This document shows positions 40,614 to 56,894 of a stretch of DNA of 64,000 nt, one piece after another. The position numbers were made by a program, and so were the translations under genes. This DNA is from Triplophysa rosa. Lineage: Eukaryota > Chordata > Actinopteri > Cypriniformes > Nemacheilidae. The notes below the pieces were generated by a model that was not told the DNA's origin, searched no databases, and saw only the letters and a program-made list of their open reading frames with translations. Position 1 is the first letter of the stretch, and every line of letters begins with the position of its first letter. Location of the stretch: contig NC_079913.1 of the NCBI RefSeq assembly GCF_024868665.1, positions 9,614,879 to 9,678,878 on the forward strand, written 5' to 3'.

Positions 40614-41932
40614 TCTTTTACATGTTTATACTTCCATCAAGTCAGCAGATAACAAAACAACAAAAGTCAATATATAACTAAGTGAAACTCCAGCACCAGT
40701 CTTTTACATTACAGACAAATCCACCACAGCTACAGCATTTGCTCTCTTCTCAGTATTTCAATCTGGTCAGTAAAGTGTAGTCATGCAGATTTTCAGTCAA
40801 TAAATATCTTAAAGAAAACAAGGTCCTCATACAAGCTGTCTTAACTGTTTATGTAGTATAAAATTGTCAGTGGTTGGGATGCCTTATCCATCATCCACAA
40901 TAATGCCAACTTTGTTTTCTGTTGATATGTTTACCAGCATTTTGTACATTATTTTGTACAAGCTTATGTTGTTTAATGACCAAGCCGTTAGTTTGGTATT
41001 AATATGCTAAAAAGTTGCAAATTGCTTGTTTTAAACCCTGTATTTACGCATAGATTTGTATAACATCTTTATGGATGGATAGGGCATAAACAAACGTAAC
41101 TATATTACATTGCCTCTAAAAACCACAGATTGAAGCTACATCTGCCATTTGTAACAAAATAACTACAAAAATGGTTGCATAGGTGAACAACACTCCCGAA
41201 AACAAAAAGTAACAAACAAAACAACAACAGTAGATGACTTTGTGTGAAATGCACAGGGACGGGTCGGCTGCTCACTGGCACTTAAAGGAATTATAATCCA
41301 TGTGAACCCCAAAAATATCTTCATTCAAGTTTCTTTTTAGGTAGGTGTTGCGGTCATACAACAAAACGAGTGCACAAAATACGCTTGTGGGATAAATTCA
41401 GCATCAGGTAGTTAACTACGAAATATGTGCTAAGAATGTAAATCTTCCATTTGGCATTATACAGATTTTTAACTTCCTGGGGAGAAGAAGATACAAGTAA
41501 CTAAGGGAAGTCAACATTATTGCAGCTTTCTCAAGAGGTTTGAGGATCTATGTATTCTAACCATAAGGCTTCAGTGATGTATCCCTTTTGTTTTTAGTTG
41601 TGACCCTGTTTCGATCCAGTGTTGAAAAGCATTTAGAAAACCTTTATGTTTCCTTAGTGCTGAGTAGCTGGACAAGAGGAATCTCTCCATATGTTTGGCC
41701 ATATAAATATTATGCTTAACTTTTAACGCTTCATTTTTCATTTTATTGTCACCAGGGACTCCTCTGAGACAAGGTCTACTATGTAGCTCAAAGCGGCAGT
41801 GCGTAAGCTTCCGTGCAGATGAGCTTGTTGCAACAGAAATACTCTGTCGGCTGACATCTGCCTTTCAATTGTCATTTACATTCTAATCCTGCTTTTATTC
41901 CCGGGTATCGAAGGCTAACGCCGCTTCCTGTT

Positions 41933-45662
<3,730 letters not shown>

Positions 45663-46536
45663 GCTAGTCTGTGACAGGAAAATCATTTGCAAAACAGAGA
45701 TCTCTAAAAACAAATGAACGCACCTTCATCAAGGAAGCCTACTGAACTGACAGTATGTGGCAGAGGAACAAAACCACAACATGATGCGTTAACGGAGTAA
45801 CATTATCATTCAAAACGTATTTTTGTATTGCTTAAGTGTTTTATTAATACAATTTTAATTAATGAATAAATACTTTTTGAAAATCACAGCAACACCTCCC
45901 TTAAAGAAACAATAATAATAATAATCGCAATATTATACTCATTTTTAAATGAAAGTATTATTTTAACAAATTAATTACGAGAATATTATATTCGTCATCA
46001 ACACATTACAGCACCAAGAGTAAGAACAACAATATAGTCATTATATTTACGTTTAAACACATTCATTTATGGAAAATATTATTCAATCAAAAATTGTTTT
46101 ATTGTCGTTTTTAAAATAATTTTAATTACAATAATTATTATTTTAAAGTGCTTTATAAATGTGTGTAAGGGATCATTATTGCACCCGCTCAGTCTCGCGG
46201 CCATTGATTTTTAAACCCCAAAACGCGCACCCTGATTTAAGCGCGATCGGCCTCGCGTCGCGTGCGTGACCTTGCAAGCCGTCAACATACACGTATTTGA
46301 TAGGTTTATAAAACAAAACATCCGCAGCGGATGATTACATTGAATAAAGACGGAAAACCCTGGTTTATGGAAAAGAAACAACACCGTGATGGACAGCCGA
46401 TGAATGTCCAACCAGCGCCGCAATACTCGTCACTCATCTGAGTATCATATATTGTGACTGTCAGTCTTTATAAAGCTGGTGATTTACTACAGCACCGCTG
46501 AGATTTATTTCCACGATCATATTTCTAAATTCTTAC

Positions 46537-46700
46537 CTCCCCGTCCTCCTCCAGATTAGACAGTTTGCAGGACACCCGAGGATCGAAATGAGGATAAAAC
46601 GAAAGCCAACTGAATGGCTTTGAATGGTAGACCAATGACTGAAAGAGACGCGCTCAATAATCGCTCATGTTTATTCCTCTATTCAGGACAGGTTGATGTT
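46537..46700 (-). other. stk38l 5' untranslated exon and promoter (right edge approximate)
   Basis: A minus-strand donor (GAG|GTAAGA) at 46536 and the acceptor just before the ATG exon (CACAG at about 45669) imply a 5' untranslated first exon ending at 46537. The region to about 46260 is CpG-enriched on both sides. The transcription start cannot be seen directly. Confidence 0.5.
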
Positions 46701-46952
46701 TGCTGCACTGAGCCTGCGACCCACCTCCCCATACACCCGTTGACAAACTAAAAGTCCCGACCAGCTGATGAGAATTTTCCAAAATAAAAGTGAGTGAAAA
46801 CAATAAATCGGAAAACATATTTTATTCACGCATCGTCCTTTGATTACTACCACTTAAATAAAGGCACACAATTAGGTTTTGGGTGCACAATAAGACATGA
46901 GACTCCTGTAACCAATCCCCTTAATGAATGTTAAAAAGATGTGTATTATTTG

Positions 46953-47130
46953 ATCATTTACTCACCCTCATGTCATTCCAAACCTGTATGACTTTCTGCA
47001 GAACACAAAAAAAGATATTTTGAAGAAGGTATCCAAACAACATTGGCCTCAATTGACTTCCACTGTATGGACACAAAACCACCGAGACATTTCTCAAAAT
47101 ATCTTCTTTTGTGTTCCACAGAAAACAATC
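46953..47130. mobile_element. Partial TTAA-family MITE
   Basis: CATTTACTCACCCTCATGTC and ATTCCAAACCTGTATGACTT match the left arm of the element at 37717. CAAAATATCTTCTTTTGTGT matches its right arm. The ends are degraded. Confidence 0.65.
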
Positions 47131-47710
47131 ATGTACGGGTTTTAAACATGCATGTAAATAAGTAACTTAATTATTAGACATCAGCAATGCACAGTGACAG
47201 TGAATAATCACATTCACGCTAGTCTATAACACCCCTCAAAACATGCAACAAAGTAAACATAATTTTATATTTTTATGAGACAGCTCTCAAAATAGTAATG
47301 ATGTTACAGATGTCCTAAATTAATTAAGCGTAGTGGTATTGTCAAAAAAAATGTATTTGCTCACATGGGTTTAATACAAGACATCTTCAAATTCCCAAAC
47401 AGAGTAAAAGAAAGATTCACAGTGGTATGGCTAGTCACTAATTCAACATTCAACCAGAAATTGGACACATTTTATTCGGTCTTGGTCTGTTTTTGCATAT
47501 TGTTTAGACAAAGTGTCAAAACAAACTATGCAAATTTCCAGAACTCTTTAAAAAAATCCACACTTTTAAAATGTAACAAGGAACGCTACATACACTTGAT
47601 TGAACAGACTTTTCAGTGTAGAAAATGTAAGATCTTATGTTCTAGTTTAACTCATATGCTAATATAAACAGCATGCTGAATTGTGTGATTTCTTTTCGAG
47701 AGTTAGACTG

Positions 47711-48373
47711 TCATCGACGGATGAGCGCCGAAATCAATAAACATGCTAAGAAGAGTATAATAGATAGGCTAATTGACACGGCTCCACCGCAGTCCTTGGC
47801 ATTTTCCTGAAACAGACCAAAGACACAGAATTTGATTTGAGATCTCTGAAAAGACATGTTGAATTTACAAATGAATTTGACTTATTTTGTGAGTAGACAG
47901 ATAAAAAGTTTGATATGACAGTCCTGAATTTTTTTGTCTGAAAATCCATCTAGAGTGTAGCAGATGTATATATTTACATGAGGATGGTAGGCATGGCAAG
48001 ATTCAGGCCGTCTTCGTATTTTCTGAGATCTCATTCGATCACATTTTACTGAGGCGTTGTGTGCGCAGAGGTTAAGAAAAAACTCAAAAAATAACAAACA
48101 CCATTACATATTAACAAGTCAACTTCGGTGATTAAATAAGATTTTAAGATAAGTTGATATATGTTAAACTACATTTAATTTGATTTACTTCAACAAATGT
48201 GGTTAAATTGATATAATTGGCAGGGTGGTAAGGATATATTTGACCTCTTTGGGCTCCAAAGTTATAGGTGAATACTGTCTAGAACAGTCACAGTCTGCCT
48301 GAATCACCAACAACAAAAGGTTACTGTCAGGAACCTGGTGAATCACAAACATCCTACATGCCATGCAAAAAAG

Positions 48374-48416
<43 letters not shown>

Positions 48417-51400
48417 AAGCAAGGCAATGATTAAATAAATAAATATTTATGGTGCCTTTTTCACTACAGGTAAAGAAGTCATAATAAATAAAGTGCAAAA
48501 ATAAATAAACAATCTACAATCTTGCTATTGCACAACAACCGACTCTTTCGAATCAGCATTTTCTAATCAACAAGTTTGCATTTCGCGCCACACCTGATGC
48601 TCGCGAAATGATGTCGCGCTTATTAGCAAATGTAACCATAGCAACAGGCTGCTCGAGCCCTTTTCGTTAGGATAGTGTCGACAAAAGATATATCATTGTC
48701 TATTTTTATTAACTTCAAATAGGTTTAGTATTAAGTCATGACAAGAAAATGTAAATGTTTTGCTGATAAAGTTGTTTAGATAACTGGTACACAAAGTTAG
48801 TACTGTGAGCGAAAAATATTTTCCGTAGCTACAAAATAATACTGTAGAGACAACTTTGCAGCATGAACTATAAAACGTTCAGACATCATTGGTAAGTAAG
48901 AATGTCAATAATCTTTTTCACATGCCGTTTTCTTAATTTCTTCAAATTCTGTTTTAGCTGTTTCCCAGTGTATTGTTATTACCACTAGAGGGCGTCAAAA
49001 CATCAAACTAAACCAGTGTCAAAGCTGAGTATCTTGTCTTTACTATAAAAACGGTTTATTCGTACTTTTGACATCTCCCACACTTGATGATGCTATTTGT
49101 TTCTTTGATTGAGGGCTCATAGATGAAGCTTGGATACTCAGTATCACATGGTTGCAGAAGGCCCCCCTTTGACTTCTTACTGGCTACAGAGAAAAGAAAC
49201 AGGTAAATTAAATGAGTAAATTTACAATACAATGTCTTTTTGAGACTGCATATGTAACATTTCATTATCTCTCTCATTCGTATACTACGAGCAACACACA
49301 TGTGGTCATGGGATGTCAAGACGGACTTACATGCATGGAATGAGCTCTTTGCTGACACATCAAGATGAAGGAAGTTACAGAAATGAAAAAGCATGCGATG
49401 AAGATGATGAGAGATGACATGAGAACAGCAATACAAACAGAAAGGTAACCGAAATAAGAAAGCTAGGAACTAATGAGCTCATACATACCTTCCACAAAGT
49501 GATCTGACTGCCACAGACTGTAAATGTTGAAGTCCAGTAAAAACCTGGCAGAGAGAACATTTTGATTTTATAAGGGCTCAAATGAGTCATTGATGCGTTA
49601 AACAGCAAAGATGTCCACACTTACAACAGGCCGTTTGAGAGGAACCATCTCAGTGTTGCCAGCAGGTTATAAAATGGCTGAGAGTGCGAGAAAAGCAGAA
49701 AGAGGAATCATACTTTTCAAATCATACTGTGCATTCAATTACATTGAGAATTTATGCTCCAGTCTTGAACCTACAGTCTTGAAGGATTATGGTGTGAGGG
49801 TCATGTCTATATCTAGATCAGCCCTGACCTTTGACCTACAACAATTTGGTCATTCCAAACAGAAAAGAGAGAGGTGTGATATAAATGGATGATTTTAACA
49901 GAATTGATCTCCCTCTAAATACCTTCACAATCAATAGCATGATATTTCAGCAGACTCTAAATAGCCCGGAGAAAAAGGAAGTGCGTTTCTTTATGTAACG
50001 CTGATCATATCTGACTGGTGTTCTGGTGGGCGTTATTAAAACAGGCAGAACAGTGCTTACGCTGAGCAGGGGTCGAGCGCTGCTTGCAGAGTGAGAATGC
50101 ACTTTACACATGGCCTGATAGTCATAGAGAGAAACTCTGTGGACACACACATACACATTAGACATTTTTGTCAAAAGGGGTTACGTAAAAGTTTGGAAGA
50201 CAACGAAAAGTTCTCAGACCTTTTAAACATGCCCATTCTCAAGAGCTGTGACATCACTGAGCCATCAACTTCCCCCAGAAACCTGCCAACCTACAGATAC
50301 AGAGAGCACATGTAGCTCAGAATTTACAGTTATGTATTTACTAGGATCACTTTCTTGGTTATGATGGAAAGGACTGTTCATTAGGAATGTTTTTATAGTC
50401 ATTTTAAAGTTGTTCGACAGACCACTAAAATCACAAGACCCACATCAGAGTCAGCATTTACTTTACCCAGCATGCTAAATTATTCAGCTAGCCCCTGTTA
50501 TTCCTCCACTCCTCTATATTTACACCGGTGATGCACTGTTCTCCCTCTCTCTCCCATTCAAGTTCACTAATGATGGAAAACACCTCATATATTGATTGAT
50601 TTATTCATTCATTTCCACAGGAACTGCCTATGACTCCTATATTTATTTATTTTACTAAGACCTGCTTTTAGTTAAACCATTTAAACTGACTCTGGATAAA
50701 GTATTTAGTGCGCATTATGTTGAAAATCTCAAATCAAAATTATAAATGCACATCTGAAGCTACTGTCTATTTCTGCTGATGTCACAGAGGGCACACATAC
50801 TATTGGATAATATTAACCAAAGAGCTGTTTAGTTTTAGCAAACTCACATTCAGGTCTGGCTCCATTCAGGTACAGTAAATAACACCCACCTGACTTCACA
50901 ATCCCATCATTTCCCATTAGATAAATGACATATCGCCTCACATAGAGATTTACTCAATGATATTCCATTTCACATTCCAGACATAAAATGGGCTGTAAAT
51001 GCTGTTTCACACCCACAAGTGCTCTTACATCTGTCTTGTCTTCAGAAATGATGATGAAGCCATTACTGTCAGTGACATAGCAGTTAATATCCTGTTTGAA
51101 AAAAGAAAGAGAGAGATAGTGATGTATATTTTCATAGATATCTACACAAAAGGTCTCTACTGGCCAGATACTTACAGCATTATCAATACAGCTCAAAGGA
51201 CAAAGTCCCTCTACTGCTGAACACTATGTCAGAGAGACAGAAAATAGCATTAATGTGGATTAAGAATTTAGGGTCTATTGTTTCATGTGTTGATTCTTTT
51301 ATTTGTAATAAGTACATACATCTGTTTCATTAGCCTGATGTCCATCCATGCAACATGAAGAAGCAGTGAAAAAAGAAAAACGTTGATTGACATGTCAGCT

Positions 51401-52803
51401 TTAAATTCAACTCCTGCTTATATTGCAACATCACATGATCTGTGCAGGCTCCCGTGTGCTTCACTCCAGCCATGTATCAGATATGAGCAGGGACAGGAAA
51501 AGCAGAAACAATTCTTGCCGTAGGGACCTGTACTGTGAGTATTTAGTACAGCTACTGTCCAAGATATTTAATTACATAGAGAAATGCCGGCAATATACAA
51601 GAGAGGCGACATGTATGCTATTACAGAATGAAATTGCCACAGGAAGCACATTTAACGTTTTTGCAGTATTTCAGGTTCAGACCCTGGACATTTGGTTGGA
51701 TTTAATGAATGATTAGTGATTAGGAATACACAGTTTTATTGAAATACAAATTATAGTGGTTCTAGTAAAAAAAATCCATAAAACAAGAAAAAAATTAAAA
51801 TTATATTTGCCAGAGAATATTTCTATGTTCACAGGATGAACATATCTTTAAGTATTTATGTGAATTAAATATGCATTTAAAATTCTATACACGACTCTTT
51901 CTTTGATATTACTGTTTGTTTTGCACCACGCATGCATGTTTCATATTATAGTTCACTTAGTGTTTTTTGATACGCGTCCTTTAGGATTTGCTTAATGGAT
52001 TTGGTTTTTAAAATGTTAAACAATGAAACAAGAGTAATCATTGTGGCAGTATTGTCGGTCCTCTGTTAGCTTTGACATGACTGAATACGGCATTAGTTAT
52101 TATCACAGCAGGAGGCAAGACGGACACCTTGGTGATGTGCCATCTGAGGCGGAAAAGTGCTCAGGGGAAATCCCATGGGTTGCAAGAAAAATTTGAAAAA
52201 TATAACGAGTGTCCTCCCAAGAGACTCTGTAGGGAGCGATATCGCCTCATCTCCCTGTTTTTCTAAGCATCCCCTGGACTCTCCCATATCTCCCTCAACA
52301 CTTTTTAATCTTCTGTTTGCATGGTAAACATCAAACAAAAGCCTGCGCGAGCGTGAGGAGCGACAAAGCTAACACCACCGTGTCTGTCTTCACTTCCCTC
52401 CACAGAATGTTTGAACAGATGAGGTCAAACTTACAATAAAGCGTGTTTGCATATCCTTGTTGGGACTTCCTTATTAGCATCTGTTTGTAATTTAATATGT
52501 AACTAAAGTACATACCTACATTCACATTCTGACACTTTAAGAATTTAATTGGGACATTATTTGGCCTATTTATGAGCATGTTCTTCTTTTTGTCAGGTTC
52601 GCTGTTCTTGTGGAGATATGTACCTTGTTGTCCCCAAGGTAAGCAAAACATTTACACACATTTGTACGCACAAAAGCAAACAAACACAGTCAGTGAGCAA
52701 TTGTGAGCAGTGTTTTGCAGTAGATGACATGATGGTTGTACCTGAGTGGCTATGGACCAGAACCTTTTTGCTAACATCACCAGAGACATCTGAACCCCGA
52801 TGG
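47711..52803 (-). CDS. cacna2d4: Calcium channel alpha-2/delta-4 subunit, C-terminal part (5' end beyond window)
   Basis: Twelve exons join in phase to about 287 C-terminal residues: 52803-52742, 51223-51176, 51091-51029, 50290-50220, 50136-50061, 49677-49625, 49544-49489, 49351-49331, 49183-49066, 48353-48238, 48060-47978, 47806-47711. Landmarks are [56 protein letters not shown] and ENAKDCGGA, ending in a hydrophobic tail ([18 protein letters not shown]) suited to GPI anchoring. These fit CACNA2D4 better than D1 or D3. The Cys pairs belong to the delta part, which is disulfide-linked to alpha-2. The protein traffics Cav1.4 channels to photoreceptor synapses, and human loss causes cone dysfunction. 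Exon 8 of the set is a 21-base microexon, and the intron at 48061-48237 is of AT-AC type. Upstream exons were not found to 64 kb. Confidence 0.93.
48061..48237 (-). other. U12-type AT-AC intron of cacna2d4
   Basis: On the minus strand the intron begins ATATCCTTAC, the U12 5' splice consensus, and ends GCGCAC. TTCTTAAC, the U12 branch-site consensus, lies 10 bases before the 3' end. No GT donor fits nearby. Splicing here gives [13 protein letters not shown], the same residues as I recall for human CACNA2D4. Confidence 0.9.
48376..48414. repeat. (GA)n microsatellite
   Basis: About 19 GA units lie just upstream (in the gene's sense) of the 48353-48238 exon of cacna2d4. On the sense strand this is a CT tract close to the acceptor. 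Confidence 0.95.
48632..48645 (+). promoter_or_regulatory. RFX X-box motif
   Basis: GTAACCATAGCAAC fits the X-box consensus GTNRCC-N2-RGYAAC at every fixed position. The surrounding 48570-48690 is CpG-enriched (TTTCGCGCCACA, CTCGCGAAATGATGTCGCG) inside an AT-rich cacna2d4 intron. See the plus-strand exon candidate at 48863. Confidence 0.6.
48863..48891 (+). CDS. Candidate first coding exon of an unrecognised nested plus-strand gene
   Basis: An ATG at 48863 opens nine codons (MNYKTFRHH) and then a strong splice donor, TG|GTAAGT. It lies 220 bases after a consensus X-box and CpG patch. I tried the nearest acceptors (about 48958 and 51444) and both lead to a stop within a few dozen codons, so no continuing protein is shown. 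It may be a short coding gene, a non-coding transcript or chance. Confidence 0.25.
48982..48995 (+). promoter_or_regulatory. CTCF-like motif
   Basis: CCACTAGAGGGCGT matches the CTCF core at 13 of 14 positions. It lies about 100 bases after the candidate exon at 48863. Confidence 0.4.
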
Positions 52804-53024
52804 CTATGCATGTAAAGTACACAGACATTAACAAAGTTATTTAGACAAGTAAACACACAAACAGACCTTAGAAACCAATAAGAACCAGCAGAAAATACAT
52901 TTTTCATAAGACAATAAAATGAACCTTCACAGAATCACCTTGACATTATTAAATTGAAACCAAGCATGGTTTGGCTGATTTATGAGCCTTTAAATCGCAA
53001 AACCATTTTCAAATGTCTTTACTC

Positions 53025-53733
53025 TGGGCTGTTCGATTCTAAATTTTTTGGAGTCGATTCCGATTCCTGGTTCGGGAATCGAAAGAATCGATTCCAAGAA
53101 TCGAATCCTAGCTGCTGTTTTCGATTCCTGCTCAATTCCCTGTTTTACTACAGATTTTGATTTATTATTAAATAATGTACACATTTTTCATGCAATAAAA
53201 TTTTCTAAGCTGTCACTTTTTACATTTATTAATTGTTTAATGTTTCTATAACAAAAACCTTAATCAAATATGTCGATCTTGTCCTGCAATTCCAACGTGT
53301 CATTAATAATATAAATAATAATCTAATTTACTAGCTGTTTTCAAAATAAAGCACACGTCAAATTACTATTAACTAATTTTAAAGTTATTTAGCTGTGTAC
53401 ACAAAAATACTTGAGAAATTTAGATAGACACATCGATAATCAGTAAACTGTATTAAAAATATGTAAGAATACTGTTTTACTGTTTTAATATATTTTATGT
53501 CATTCCACAGCTCTAGATTTGATCCATCAGTTTTTCTGAAGTGTGTACTGTTTTAGACAAGAAACTAATGTGATTTAGTTGACCGATGACATCAGCTGAG
53601 GGGCGGGGCTTGTGCTTATGAAGGCTCTTAAAGAGGAGTCGAATTCTTTAATGGAATCGATTCCAACCTTTGGAATCGACTCTGGATTCTCAACGCCTTG
53701 GAATCGACTGTTTTTGGAATCGATTCCCAGCCC
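53025..53733. mobile_element. Non-autonomous element with GATTC-rich ends
   Basis: The left end GGGCTGTTCGATTC and the right end GGAATCGATTCCCAGCCC are inverted copies of each other, and both are followed inward by many GATTC/GAATC units. The interior is AT-rich without a coding frame. The ends resemble hAT-like fish elements that start near TAGGGCTGGG. The target duplication is not clear. Confidence 0.7.
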
Positions 53734-54570
53734 TATCTGTGGGTATTAGACATAGTTTCAGCATGCATCAGTGGCTGCCCATTCTCACAAGCCTAAACAT
53801 ACAAAATGTGCTAATATTTCACTCCAACTTCAACACCTCACATATTAAACCTGATATCTCATCTGTCATCCCCGATACCTCATATTTCAAACTTATTACC
53901 TTGAACTCAGTACCTCATATATCAAAGCTGATCCTTCATAATAACGAAAACATAATACACATCATAATACAGTTTGTCCCGAAGACAGGTTTTGCTGTTT
54001 TACAATGAAATTTCATTTAATATACTGTCTCCTGTCCCAGTATGTCGACTATGAGACATCTGCAAGTTGATTCCCGTATTTCTGTAGTGCTATTACACAT
54101 TGTTATGTTTGTTTAGGTGTCCCAACCAGCCTGGCATGTTTGGCCTGGACTATTTCCTCAAACCAGTAAAAATATGGGAACTGATTGTTAAATAAATTCT
54201 ATAAAATTCAATATTTTTATGTTTTCAAGTTCCACATGATCCTGGGTCAACATTCTTTGTAATGTAACAACATTCCTGACAGACAGTCACAGTTAAGATT
54301 AATGCTAATGTTCAGTTTAAGTATAGAACTTGGTTAGAGGTCCATACACTATTCTTGTCAGCCTGTTAACAAAAACTGTTGTCTTACAGTTAAAACTTGC
54401 CTTATTCAGTAGAATCAGTGTGCAGATAGAAATTGCACACTTTACGCATCATTATTGTTAAGTCCTATGTGTTGTTAGGAGGACACTTACACTTTGCATT
54501 ACACTCTCATGTCTGATTAAACTACAGTAAATTATTCGATTGAGGAAAAACCTCTTTACTTCAATAATTC

Positions 54571-54605
54571 AGAGAGAGAGAGAGAGAGNNNNNNNNNNNN
54601 NNNNN

Positions 54606-54682
<77 letters not shown>
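54571..54682. repeat. (AG)n microsatellite with a 17-base gap
   Basis: Pure AG repeat interrupted by undetermined bases at 54589-54605. The true length is unknown. Confidence 0.95.
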
Positions 54683-54684
<2 letters not shown>

Positions 54685-56177
54685 AGAACCATCTATGACA
54701 CTGAAGCTAATTAATAGAGTTGGATAATACAGAGGCAGAGCGTGGAAGACAGTGTTAGTAATAACTGCTCCAGGTGAGGAAGACGGCTTGCAGAGGGGAG
54801 ACAGTTTCTTAAATGAAGAGATGCGTACACTGTAGCAACATCTGAAGATTACAGTCACCACGTCTTTTCTAGCATCCTAAAGATTTGGACAGCCCTGCAA
54901 TGAAGATTGCCCAAAATAGTGACGAGCGAGCTCGCAGATAGAAGTGTGAATGACGGAAGACATGTGACTCCAGCAGAGCAGATAATTCAGTAAATACTCA
55001 GTTTCTGAGCTTCTGTCATTCTCCTTGCACACAAACATCCCACACACAAAAACAAACACAATGATGTTATATGCGCTCGCAGCTATAGAGACCTATTCGG
55101 TAGTTAAAAACAAGACCTTTAATTAGATGTGAGAAAGAGATTATGTGTGTCTGCACATAAATAATAATCTTTGAGATGATGTAATGTGTGAACATATTCA
55201 TGCGTGTGAACTGTGAATGTGTGCATTTATAATGTGGTATCAACACCACAGTGTGGACAGAAGGCCAAAATGTTGAAAAATACATATTTTTGTTGATTAG
55301 GGACAGAGAACACTATTGGATTGATTCTGTAAAAGAATACAGCTTTCAAAATATTCTGTTCTGTTTGTTTAAAGCTCCCGAACAGCTTGACACAGCAATG
55401 TGAGTTTGGGGCGGAGCCATCTGTTTTGCCGACCAATGGAAGAAGGCGGGAGTGTTCAGGAAACCTGTTTGAAAACAGTCAGTATTTTAAAATTCTTATG
55501 TGCCTCTGTATTGTTTTAGTTTAAATAAATATCTGTTTTAATATATAAACAACAAAAATTCATCTATATTATGAATATGACAGGATTAAACTGTAGGCCG
55601 CATGTTATCGCAAACACAGCAGTGAAGTTTGTACGCCACAGATTATCGGCAAAAGCTGAAGAATCATATGCTAAACAGCGAGTGGAAAAACCACCCCTCA
55701 ATCCCTCCACCTCTCGTTCTCTGTTTCTTTCCCTCTGTTGCTTAGGTAACATGATGTCACCACATCCCCTGCTGACACCTTGAAGACTCATCGAAGACTC
55801 ATGAAGACTGTCCTCAACGTGAGCAGCACACACGGGCTCATCGATGCCCGTGCTCACACATCTTAACGCACAGAGGTTCTGATGGCCAGAGAACTGGCAT
55901 GGTAAGGTTTTAATGGAACTGTAGTGCTTTTTCTTGTCAATGTCTGGCATGTGAAAGCATGTGGGTGGCAATGAGGTCCTTCTGAAGTACACGGTGTGTT
56001 GCAACAGCCCACGACACACAGAAGTTAAATGCTTCTGATGTCGCAGAACACTTTTTCTTATAAATAGCCGCAATTGATGCATTTCTCTTTTTCGAGGCGC
56101 TGGCACTGCAGCGTGGCCTGTGTGCCTTGATGCATTATTCAGCACGTCAGGCAATAGCTAGAATGTTTGTATACGTG

Positions 56178-56750
<573 letters not shown>

Positions 56751-56894
56751 CTGTCTGTACTGGATTCAGATCGGAGGGATTTTGTTGAGGAAATGTCAGT
56801 GTGAAGCAATGATCAGCCACGAGTTACATCTAACGGAGAGTGTTTGGTGTACCGTTTGGAGTGTAAGCGCTGTTGATCAGCTTGTGCTGATCGA

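Larger units (their letters stand above)
52804..56160. other. cacna2d4 intron sequence, no coding exon recognised
   Basis: Going upstream of the exon at 52803 I find no further alpha-2/delta coding sequence on the minus strand. The stretch contains the palindromic element at 53025-53733 and an AG microsatellite with an assembly gap. It also has a 196-codon minus-strand open frame near 55564-56154, which looks like chance. Confidence 0.6.

Noticed and set aside
48238..48427. GT-AG model for the penultimate cacna2d4 intron
   Set aside because: No GT donor downstream of EVKY keeps the frame. Using the AG at 48051-48052 drops conserved NAS residues, and the AT-AC model explains everything.
51423..51716. 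97-codon plus-strand open frame, tested as the second exon of the candidate nested gene
   Set aside because: It has a plausible acceptor (51444) and donor (after 51534), but joining it to the ATG exon at 48863 leads to a stop after about 35 codons.
55564..56154. 196-codon minus-strand open frame
   Set aside because: It shows no recognisable domain and no splice support, its residue use is like random sequence, and it does not match alpha-2/delta proteins, so it is treated as chance.
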